In this document: positions 8,634-14,404 of the stretch, piece after piece
How the letters are laid out: every line of letters starts with the position of its first letter
Position numbering within the stretch: position 1 is the stretch's first letter
DNA from: Biomaibacter acetigenes
GTDB taxonomy: Bacteria > Bacillota > Thermosediminibacteria > Thermosediminibacterales > Tepidanaerobacteraceae
NCBI RefSeq assembly: GCF_003691585.1
Contig: NZ_CP033169.1
Coordinates: 744,001 to 808,000 of the forward strand
Length of the DNA stretch: 64,000 bases
Direction: 5' to 3'
Notes under the pieces: generated by a model
The model's input: the letters and a program-made list of their open reading frames with translations, nothing else
Told to the model about the DNA's origin: nothing
Database searches by the model: none
Made by a program: the position numbers and the translations under genes

Positions 8634-9377
8634 TTATTGTTTTGAATCAAAAACAATGTTTTGCAATCCCTCTATTTCCGAATCCGTCAGCTCACGCCAT
8701 TCTCCCGGTTCGAGGTTTTCGTCCAGCTTCAAAGGGCCTATGGAAAGGCGCTTTAGATATACCACTTCCTTACCCCGGGCTTTCATCATGCGCTTCACCT
8801 GGTGGAATTTTCCTTCATGTATTTTCACCAGCACTCTTGAAAATTTCCCGGCTTCCAGAATTTCTAGCTTTGCTGGTAGTGCAGTGAAATCTTCCAGAGG
8901 TATACCACCGGCAAAGGCTGCCACATCATCTTCATTTAATTTTCCTCTGACTTCCACATAGTAAATCTTTTCTACCTTGTTTTTTGGCGAGAGCAGGCGG
9001 TGTGCCAACTGACCGTCGTCGGTAAGGAGAATTAGACCTTCGGTATCCCTGTCCAATCTCCCCACCGGAAAAAGGTTCCTGTGGGAATATTCTCCTTCCA
9101 GAAGGTCAATTATGGTGGTGTCCTCTTCTTCTCTGGTGGAGGAAACTACCCCGGCTGGTTTGTTCATCATTATGTATATATGACTTTTATAATCCAGATC
9201 CTCTCCAAAGATGCGGATATTGTCGATGAGGGGATAGACCTTTTCTCCCGCATCATTGACGGTGTTGCCGTTTACAGTAACGGCTCCCTGTTTTATCAGT
9301 TTTTTTACATCTTTTCTGGTACCGAAACCGCACATGCTCAAAATTTTATCCAGGCGCTCACTCTTTTGTTTTTCCAC
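8634..9377 (-). CDS. 16S/23S rRNA pseudouridine synthase, RsuA/RluB family
   Basis: A 247-residue RNA-modifying enzyme. An N-terminal S4 RNA-binding domain (ERLDKILSMCGFGTRKDVKK, about residues 7-26) precedes the catalytic domain with the RsuA-family motif VGRLDRDTEGLILLT (about 100-114), whose Asp is the nucleophile. A conserved GKFHQVKRMMKA segment follows near 190. It isomerises a specific uridine in rRNA; RsuA and RluB/E/F cannot be separated by eye. It is monocistronic. Confidence 0.88.
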   Translation of the reverse strand: MEKQKSERLDKILSMCGFGTRKDVKKLIKQGAVTVNGNTVNDAGEKVYPLIDNIRIFGEDLDYKSHIYIMMNKPAGVVSSTREEEDTTIIDLLEGEYSHRNLFPVGRLDRDTEGLILLTDDGQLAHRLLSPKNKVEKIYYVEVRGKLNEDDVAAFAGGIPLEDFTALPAKLEILEAGKFSRVLVKIHEGKFHQVKRMMKARGKEVVYLKRLSIGPLKLDENLEPGEWRELTDSEIEGLQNIVFDSKQ

Positions 9378-9519
9378 GATAACACTCCTATCAAAAAATC
9401 TTCAAAACATATTTTGTATTTTTCATGGTGAAAATATTAAAGAAAATGATTATAATGTATAATAAATTATACCGCTATTATCACATTACTGACAATATAA
9501 TTGTTAAAGGAGATGGCAA

Positions 9520-9792
9520 ATGATGTATTGGTGGGGGCCCGGATGGGGCCACATGGGAGGATATTACGGTATTTTTATGTATGTGTATATGTTTATCTGG
9601 CTTGTGGTACTGGCGGGGGTCTTTTATTTAATAATAAGGCTTATTAGAAGCCTTGCTTCATCCGCAGGTCCGGTAAACCGGGATGACGCTTTTCGGGAAA
9701 CTCCGCTGGATATCCTTAAGAGGCGCTATGCGGCGGGTGAAATCACAAAGGACCAGTATGACAGAATGAGAGAAGACCTAAAAGATAATTAG
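9520..9792 (+). CDS. Small membrane protein with C-terminal SHOCT domain
   Basis: A 90-residue protein. The N-terminus is rich in Trp, Gly and Tyr, followed by one long membrane span (about residues 18-46). A cytoplasmic SHOCT motif follows: DILKRRYAAGEITKDQYDRM (about 66-85). SHOCT modules are short and oligomerising, and usually attached to membrane proteins of unknown role. An AAGGAG ribosome site lies just upstream of the tandem ATGs at 9520 and 9523. Function unknown. Confidence 0.75.
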   Translation: MMYWWGPGWGHMGGYYGIFMYVYMFIWLVVLAGVFYLIIRLIRSLASSAGPVNRDDAFRETPLDILKRRYAAGEITKDQYDRMREDLKDN

Positions 9793-9811
9793 GGCAATTT
9801 TGCTATGAAGT

Positions 9812-9838
9812 TATAAAAAAACCGGCAGCTAATGCCGG
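9812..9838 (-). terminator. Terminator for the leftward small-peptide transcript
   Basis: CCGGCA and TGCCGG (9822-9827, 9833-9838) pair around a 5-base loop. Read on the minus strand the stem is followed by seven Ts, so it terminates transcription coming from 9919-10509. Confidence 0.8.
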
Positions 9839-9874
9839 ACAAATAAATTAAATTCAATAATTTATGAGTAGTAT

Positions 9875-9907
9875 AGGTCAACCTGCGCATGCATCACAGG
9901 TTGACCT
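9875..9907. repeat. Perfect 11-bp inverted repeat downstream of peptide 1
   Basis: AGGTCAACCTG (9875-9885) and CAGGTTGACCT (9897-9907) are perfect complements around 11 bases. No T tract follows on either strand, so it is not a standard terminator. It lies 12 bases after the stop of the first hydrophobic peptide gene and before the terminator. It could stabilise the 3' end of the message or be a protein site. Confidence 0.7.
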
Positions 9908-9918
9908 GATATCCCAAC

Positions 9919-10014
9919 TTACTTTGTGCCGAGCAGCGGGAAAAAGATTATGATTATGGGGATCAGGATAATGAGGAAAATTATAAGCCAGATCCAGAAT
10001 ATGGTTTGGGTCAT
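9919..10014 (-). CDS. Hydrophobic 31-residue membrane peptide, copy 1
   Basis: A 31-residue peptide almost entirely hydrophobic: N-terminal MTQT, a WIWL aromatic patch, a run of Ile/Leu, Pro19, then IIIIFFPLLG and a single C-terminal Lys. It is nearly identical to the gene at 11872-11976. Over the first 29 codons the two differ at six bases, five of them silent and one I5V, so selection acts on the protein. AGGAGG lies 8 bases upstream. The leader has a small hairpin (AGGGCT/AGCCCT) just before the ribosome site. One membrane span is certain; whether it is a toxin, pore, or subunit of something is unknown. Confidence 0.72.
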   Translation of the reverse strand: MTQTIFWIWLIIFLIILIPIIIIFFPLLGTK

Positions 10015-10059
10015 ATGGAGCTCCTCCTTTCATTTTTAGGGCTTCATTCAGCCCTGCTA

Positions 10060-10090
10060 TATAATATGCACGTTTGATTTTTGGTGACAC
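10060..10090 (-). promoter_or_regulatory. Promoter-like block of peptide 1
   Basis: Read leftward: GTGTCACC, 14 bases, CATATTATA. The same two boxes with the same spacing precede peptide 2 (12025-12055). The CATATTATA box resembles the -10 element of late sporulation sigma factors (CATAnnnTA), but the 14-base gap is shorter than the usual sigma-K spacing. The sigma factor is therefore unassigned. Confidence 0.55.
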
Positions 10091-10092
10091 CT

Positions 10093-10509
10093 CTAAGCAT
10101 CTTTTATTATCTTGACCAGCATATTTGCCATAATATGCTGGAATTCCTGAGTCTGTATGAGGCCAAGGACCATCGGCATCCACATATTGCTCATAACCGT
10201 CATACCGCCCTGAATGGTTATCTCCTCTATTTTTCCATCCATTTTTGCTTGGGCTTTTTCAACTATCTGAGAAAAACTTGTAACTGCAGTCTTTGCAAAA
10301 TCAATGGAACTGGATACTTTGTCCAGTATATTTTTTAAATTTCCTGAAGCAACGGCGTCATGCAGTGCTTTTTTTGCAACGGTGGCCATGGTGACAACAC
10401 CGTCCCCGGCGGTTTCATCCGTACCTTCCAATTTATTTAATTCCTCTTTTAATTGATTCCTCTGTTCTTCAACCTCCTGCAGGGCTTTTTGCAGTTCTTC
10501 TTTTGTCAT
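10093..10509 (-). CDS. Hypothetical protein with N-terminal coiled coil (138 aa)
   Basis: A 138-residue protein not recognised. Residues 1-30 are a charged heptad-like helix (EEVEEQRNQLKEELNKLEG). The rest is amphipathic with a methionine-rich stretch (GGMTVMSNMWMPMVLGLI, about 100-117). There is no signal peptide. A strong AAAGGAGGTC ribosome site precedes ATG 10509. It is divergent from the protease gene across a short shared promoter region, and upstream of peptide 1 on the same strand. Confidence 0.65.
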   Translation of the reverse strand: MTKEELQKALQEVEEQRNQLKEELNKLEGTDETAGDGVVTMATVAKKALHDAVASGNLKNILDKVSSSIDFAKTAVTSFSQIVEKAQAKMDGKIEEITIQGGMTVMSNMWMPMVLGLIQTQEFQHIMANMLVKIIKDA

Positions 10510-10544
10510 AAGAGACCTCCTTTCGCTCTAATTTAAATCTAATG

Positions 10545-10593
10545 TATAATATGCAATATCACCAATTCTTGCCCCTTTGAATATTTTAATATC
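10545..10593. promoter_or_regulatory. Overlapping divergent promoter region of the protease and the 138-aa gene
   Basis: Leftward, CATATTATA (10545-10553) lies 36 bases before the 138-aa gene. Rightward, AATATCACC (10555-10563) and, 10 bases further, CCTTTGAATATTTTAATATC precede the protease. The rightward block recurs at 12090-12128 with identical spacing. CACC-N16-AATATTTTA in it is one mismatch from the published sigma-K pattern (mACm-N16-CATAnnnTA). Control by a sporulation sigma factor is an inference. Confidence 0.5.
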
Positions 10594-10618
10594 AGAAAAT
10601 AAAGGAGGGGGCAAGAAA

Positions 10619-11809
10619 ATGCTGCCATTACTGGTCATACCTTATTGTCTAAATCTTATGTTGGGCGCTGTGGGGGCTCATCTTCTAAATGAGTTAAATA
10701 CTGCGGCGAAATATAAAATAGTGGGGTTTAAGCAGGGTTTAACCTTGAGAAAGAGTCAGGAAGTAATAGAAAGTTACGGTATCAAGATAAAGAAATTCCT
10801 TCCGCTGGCCAATGCATGCTTATGTGAAGTGGATAGCGGGGAATCTTCTATTAAAAGTTTGGCCATGGACCCCACGGTCGAGTTCATAGAGGACGATCTG
10901 GAAGGAGAGGTTCAGGTGGTACCTTTCCTATCCATGGATATCAAAAAATCGAGTCAGGAAATACCCTGGGGCGTCCAGAAGATAGGAGCTCCTCCCGTCT
11001 GGAAAGATATAAGAGGAGAAGGGGTCAGGGTTGGTATAATCGATACAGGCGTAGATCTCAATCACCCGGACTTGAAGGATAATGTAAAAGAAGTCTGCGG
11101 CGTACTGGATTGTAAAAATATAATTGATGACAACGGCCATGGAAGCCATGTGGCCGGAACCATAGCAGCCCTTGACAATGATATAGGGGTTGTCGGTGTT
11201 GCTCCAAAGGTAGACTTATATCCTGTAAAGGCATTTAATAAAAGCGGCAGGGGCAATATATCCAATGTGATAGATGCCCTGAACTGGTGTATAGAAAAAA
11301 AGGTCCAGGTAGTAAATATGAGTTTTGGATTTACTAACAACAGCATGGCTCTTGAAAGAGCTATAAAAGAAGCGTACCGGCAAAACATCGTGCTGGTAGC
11401 CGCTGCAGGGAATTCCGGCGGCGACGATTCGGTGATGTATCCTGCCAAATATCCGGAAGTCATAGCAGTGGCGGCATCCAATTCCGGCAATAAGGCCGCA
11501 TGGTTTTCCAGCGGAGGTCCTGAAGTGGATGTCATAGCCCCGGGAGCAGGCATTCCTTCCACTTATAAAGATGGCGGATACAAATCCATGAGTGGGACCT
11601 CTATGGCATCGCCCCATGTTACAGCAGCTTGCGCTCTGATTTTGGCAAAATCAAATATGAGTCCGGCAAAAGTAAAGGAAGTATTGATGAGCACTGCAAT
11701 AGACCTTGGCCTTCCCAAAAACAAACAGGGAGCGGGTCTGGTGAATGTGTCAAAAGCGACAGCAAGTATAAAGAGTTCTAAGAGAAGTTCCGAAAACCAG
11801 CAATTTTAA
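10619..11809 (+). CDS. Subtilisin-like serine protease (S8), ISP-like
   Basis: Start ATG 10619 is taken because AAGGAGGGGG lies 8 bases upstream, giving 396 residues. Residues 1-30 are hydrophobic but lack the basic start of a normal signal peptide. An I9-like propeptide (about 30-95) is followed by the catalytic domain: Asp in IIDTGVDLNHPDL (about 142), His in NGHGSHVAGT (about 180), oxyanion Asn in AAAGNSGG, and Ser in SGTSMASPHV (about 335). EIPWGV at the domain entrance is typical of intracellular serine proteases. The substrate is unknown. It lies among small membrane peptides and unknown genes that share its promoter elements, suggesting a common programme. Confidence 0.88.
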   Translation: MLPLLVIPYCLNLMLGAVGAHLLNELNTAAKYKIVGFKQGLTLRKSQEVIESYGIKIKKFLPLANACLCEVDSGESSIKSLAMDPTVEFIEDDLEGEVQVVPFLSMDIKKSSQEIPWGVQKIGAPPVWKDIRGEGVRVGIIDTGVDLNHPDLKDNVKEVCGVLDCKNIIDDNGHGSHVAGTIAALDNDIGVVGVAPKVDLYPVKAFNKSGRGNISNVIDALNWCIEKKVQVVNMSFGFTNNSMALERAIKEAYRQNIVLVAAAGNSGGDDSVMYPAKYPEVIAVAASNSGNKAAWFSSGGPEVDVIAPGAGIPSTYKDGGYKSMSGTSMASPHVTAACALILAKSNMSPAKVKEVLMSTAIDLGLPKNKQGAGLVNVSKATASIKSSKRSSENQQF

Positions 11810-11814
11810 AAACC

Positions 11815-11860
11815 AAATTAGAGAGCCCTGGATTTCCAGGACTCTCTAATTTCTTTTTTT
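11815..11860 (+). terminator. Strong terminator between protease and peptide 2
   Basis: AAATTAGAGAG (11815-11825) pairs with CTCTCTAATTT (11842-11852); an inner CCTGG/CCAGG extends the stem, and a C plus seven Ts follow. The A-rich left side can also terminate the convergent peptide-2 transcript. Confidence 0.9.
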
Positions 11861-11871
11861 GATACTTGTTA

Positions 11872-11976
11872 TTAAGCTTTTTCAGATTTGCCAAGCAGCG
11901 GGAAGAAGATTATGATTATGGGGATCAGGATAATGAGGAAAATTATAAGCCAAATCCAGAATACAGTTTGAGTCAT
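11872..11976 (-). CDS. Hydrophobic 34-residue membrane peptide, copy 2
   Basis: Paralogue of the peptide at 9919-10014: residues 1-29 are the same except Val for Ile at position 5. The C-terminus is longer and charged (KSEKA). One membrane span with a WIWL patch and a central proline. An AGGAG ribosome site lies just upstream. The upstream 90 bases are also conserved between the two copies, including both promoter boxes and a hairpin (GGCT/AGCC) before the ribosome site. No known family recognised. Confidence 0.72.
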   Translation of the reverse strand: MTQTVFWIWLIIFLIILIPIIIIFFPLLGKSEKA

Positions 11977-12024
11977 ACTTAGCTCCTCCTTTCATTTTTT
12001 AAGGCTTTTTGTTTAGCCCTGCTA

Positions 12025-12055
12025 TATAATATGCTATTTTCTTTTTTGGTGACAC
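12025..12055 (-). promoter_or_regulatory. Promoter-like block of peptide 2
   Basis: Read leftward: GTGTCACC, 14 bases, CATATTATATAGCAGGGC. The boxes and spacing are the same as at 10060-10090, while the 14-base spacer itself has diverged. This marks the boxes as the conserved, functional part. Confidence 0.55.
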
Positions 12056-12089
12056 TGTGAACTTTTTATATCTACTTTTTCAAAAACAT

Positions 12090-12179
12090 AATATCACCTA
12101 AAAATATGCCTTTGAATATTTTATTATCGAAGACAGAAATAAGTAATAAAGCAACTTTTTCAAACACCCGCATATTATG
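12090..12179 (+). promoter_or_regulatory. Promoter-like blocks upstream of the 111-aa gene
   Basis: AATATCACC (12090-12098) plus CCTTTGAATATTTTATTATC (12109-12128) repeat the block upstream of the protease. A second element, CATATTATG (12171-12179), lies 37 bases before the gene, like the CATATTATA boxes in front of three neighbours. Two start points are therefore possible. Confidence 0.45.
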
Positions 12180-12215
12180 TAGAAGCGATATTAAATTTTG
12201 AGGGAGGTTCAAAAC

Positions 12216-12551
12216 ATGAACAAATTTGAAGAATTGAAAGAGGAGATCATCAAATCTGCTAACACTCCTGATAAACTTGGCGAAATCTTTACAAAGTTCG
12301 GGATGACACCGGATAATCCTGACGCGATGAAAGAAATCATGAAGGATGCGGGAATAAAAGAAGAATTAAATGCAGAAAATGCGGCGCAAATGGTAAAAAA
12401 CTTGACCGAAAGCTTTTCACCGGAAATGAAAAAATACCTGGCAAACCTGGTTTTAGAAGTATCCCAATCCATCCCGGCAGGTCCTATGCCCGATGATATT
12501 AAGAATTTGTTAAATTCCTGGCAAAAAGGGGGAGGATGTATTGAAAAGTGA
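12216..12551 (+). CDS. Hypothetical protein (111 aa)
   Basis: ATG 12216 is chosen because GAGGGAGG lies about 8 bases upstream; an in-frame ATG at 12198 has no such site. The protein is soluble, helical and charged, with a Met/Glu-rich centre and a C-terminal QKGGGCIEK tail with one Cys. No signal peptide and no recognised domain. Its stop overlaps the GTG of the next gene, so the two are translationally coupled. It shares promoter blocks with the protease and peptide genes. Confidence 0.65.
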   Translation: MNKFEELKEEIIKSANTPDKLGEIFTKFGMTPDNPDAMKEIMKDAGIKEELNAENAAQMVKNLTESFSPEMKKYLANLVLEVSQSIPAGPMPDDIKNLLNSWQKGGGCIEK

Positions 12552-12733
12552 CTATAGTCGTTGATGATGAAAAAAGCAATGCCGGTATTCAAAACCCAGA
12601 AATAAAACCGCAGCAGCAAGATAGAAAAAGAAGATTGATCATAATCGGCGATATAATCTCAATTATAGGAGTATCGCTCTTGTTTACTGCGGCAATCTTA
12701 GATTTATTCATCGATACGACATTCAGGCCTTAA
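12548..12733 (+). CDS. Small single-span membrane protein (61 aa)
   Basis: GTG 12548 overlaps the preceding stop (GTGA). Residues 1-27 are polar (QNPEIKPQQQDRKRR), giving a basic boundary, then one membrane span follows (about 28-52: LIIIGDIISIIGVSLLFTAA). This predicts a cytoplasmic N-terminus. Not recognised. It forms a two-gene unit with the 111-aa protein; an interaction is plausible but unproved. Confidence 0.6.
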   Translation: MTIVVDDEKSNAGIQNPEIKPQQQDRKRRLIIIGDIISIIGVSLLFTAAILDLFIDTTFRP

Positions 12734-12747
12734 ACTCAAGCTAGTAT

Positions 12748-12772
12748 AAGCTCCGGACATTCCGGAGCTTTA
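12748..12772 (+). terminator. Terminator after the two-gene unit
   Basis: AAGCTCCGGA and TCCGGAGCTT form a perfect 10-base stem with a 3-base loop. The T tail is weak (TTTACATATTT). Confidence 0.6.
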
Positions 12773-12807
12773 CATATTTGTACCGATTGAAACAAAAATC
12801 TTCTGCA

Positions 12808-12824
12808 TTGGTGCGAATTGTGCT
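12808..12824 (+). promoter_or_regulatory. Sigma-54-like promoter of the amino-acid permease
   Basis: TTGGTGCGAATTGTGCT has GG (12810-12811) and GC (12822-12823) 12 bases apart and keeps the CG after the -24 box. It departs from consensus at CA (TG) and at the first base of TTGC. Predicted start of transcription near 12835, so the ribosome site at 12849 lies within the message. Confidence 0.45.
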
Positions 12825-12862
12825 GGATAAACTAAAAAAAAATGATCGAAGGTGGCTTGACA

Positions 12863-14326
12863 TTGCAAAAAAGTAAAATAACAGGAGAAAGGCTCTCTCT
12901 CGGCCAGTATATAATGATGGGAGTAGGGGGCATCATAGGAGCAGGTTTTTTTCTGGCTTCCGGCCTTGCCATCCGGCTTTCGGGACCGGCGGTGATACTC
13001 AACTATGGCCTATCAGCCTTTGTCATGTGCAGGGTATTTTGCGCCCTGGGGGAAATGACCACCTCAAACCCGGCGGCAGGTTCCTTCAGGGTATATACCC
13101 AGGATTATCTGGGTAAAGCCGCCGGCTTCATGAGCGGATGGATATACTGGATAGCGGGGGTGCTGGTAATGTCCAGCGAAGTTACGGCTTCAGGAATATT
13201 TACCCGATACTGGTTTTCGCGTGTGCCGCTGTGGCTTTTTACGCTTATTTATTCGGTAATGGTAGTTTATCTAAATTTCAAGGGCACAAAGGAATTCGGA
13301 GCAGTGGAAGCGTGGTTTTCATTTATCAAGGTGGGAGCACTGGCTGCCATGATATTGGTGGGGTTAGGGGTTATACTGACCCATTTTCAAAGCCCCACTG
13401 TAGGAATTGAAAACTTTTATGCCGGCGGGGGGTTTTTTGCAGGAGGTATAAGAGGGTTTTTCGGGGCGATGCTGATGTCGTTGATACCCTTCGGCGGCAT
13501 AGAAGTGGCGGCCATGGCTGCCAGCAGCGTGGAAAATCCCCGGAAAAATGTACCCAAAGGTATCCACAGCATATTTTTCATTCTTATCGGCCTTTATCTT
13601 ATTTCATTAACTATTTTACTGATATTGACTCCATGGAACAGGATTCCCACCAATGCCAGCCCCTTTGTCGCCATGTTTACCTATGTCAGAGTCCCGTATA
13701 TTGACTCCATACTCAATTTTGTTATACTTACAGCCGCCCTCACCACCATGAACGCTGCCATGTTTGGCGTGACCCGGGTGCTATTTTCGCTGGGGCAGGG
13801 AGAGTGGGCACCAAGTATCTTTACAAAAGAAAACTCCCACGGCGTTCCGGTTTACGCCCTGGGAGTAAGCAGCATCGGCCTTACGCTGGCGGTGGTGTTA
13901 TCTTATCTACTTCCGAGAGATGTTTACGAATACATCACCAGCGCAGCAGGCTTCATGCAGTTTTTTAACTGGGGAATTATTTTATTGGCTTATATAGCTT
14001 TTCTTAAAAAGCGCCGGGTGAGCTCTTCCGGAGTAAGGGTTCCGGAAATGGCACCGGAAACCGCCGCCATTTATCCGGGCAGCGTGGCAGCCACCGGGAC
14101 AAGCAAGAAATACGTCGGCCATACCCGGGAATTTCCCGCCGGGATTAAGGTAATAAATCCTGTGAGCACTTCCTGGGCAGCCTTTGTATTGCTGGCAGTG
14201 ATTCTTTCGTCTCCGCTTTTAATTGCCAAACAGCGCATTTCGGTCCTCATAGCCATGGGGGTAATATTGTTTTTAGTAATAGGTTACAAGATAGGCGATA
14301 GATTTCATATCTTTACAAGATGGTGA
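12863..14326 (+). CDS. APC-family amino-acid permease
   Basis: TTG 12863 is preferred because AAGGTGG ends 7 bases upstream. The in-frame ATG at 12842 overlaps that site and has none of its own. The 487-residue protein begins with a basic stretch and then GQYIMMGVGGIIGAGFFLASG, the TM1 signature of amino acid-polyamine-organocation carriers. About 12 hydrophobic spans follow, with a long polar loop before the last two (about residues 385-440). It probably exchanges or imports an amino acid; the substrate cannot be told. A -24/-12-like element upstream hints at the same sigma-54 control as tnaA. Confidence 0.87.
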   Translation: MQKSKITGERLSLGQYIMMGVGGIIGAGFFLASGLAIRLSGPAVILNYGLSAFVMCRVFCALGEMTTSNPAAGSFRVYTQDYLGKAAGFMSGWIYWIAGVLVMSSEVTASGIFTRYWFSRVPLWLFTLIYSVMVVYLNFKGTKEFGAVEAWFSFIKVGALAAMILVGLGVILTHFQSPTVGIENFYAGGGFFAGGIRGFFGAMLMSLIPFGGIEVAAMAASSVENPRKNVPKGIHSIFFILIGLYLISLTILLILTPWNRIPTNASPFVAMFTYVRVPYIDSILNFVILTAALTTMNAAMFGVTRVLFSLGQGEWAPSIFTKENSHGVPVYALGVSSIGLTLAVVLSYLLPRDVYEYITSAAGFMQFFNWGIILLAYIAFLKKRRVSSSGVRVPEMAPETAAIYPGSVAATGTSKKYVGHTREFPAGIKVINPVSTSWAAFVLLAVILSSPLLIAKQRISVLIAMGVILFLVIGYKIGDRFHIFTRW

Positions 14327-14347
14327 GCGAGAAGGCCTCAAGCCTTT

Positions 14348-14404
14348 GAATTAATGGAATTTGCACTTCGCAAGTCCCGCTTAATCCGGCATCTGACCTC
14401 CGGC
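14348..14404. repeat. Dispersed hairpin repeat, partial copy R1
   Basis: It contains GGAATTTGC and a nearby GCAAG arm, then CTTAATCCGGCATCTGACC, which match copies at 36857-36943 and 42435-42518. Its right part overlaps the last codons and the stop of the envelope gene on the minus strand. Confidence 0.65.

Noticed and set aside
11872-11976. Calling the hydrophobic peptides type I toxins
   Set aside because: Size and hydrophobicity fit, but no antisense RNA gene or known toxin motif was found; left as unknown membrane peptides.
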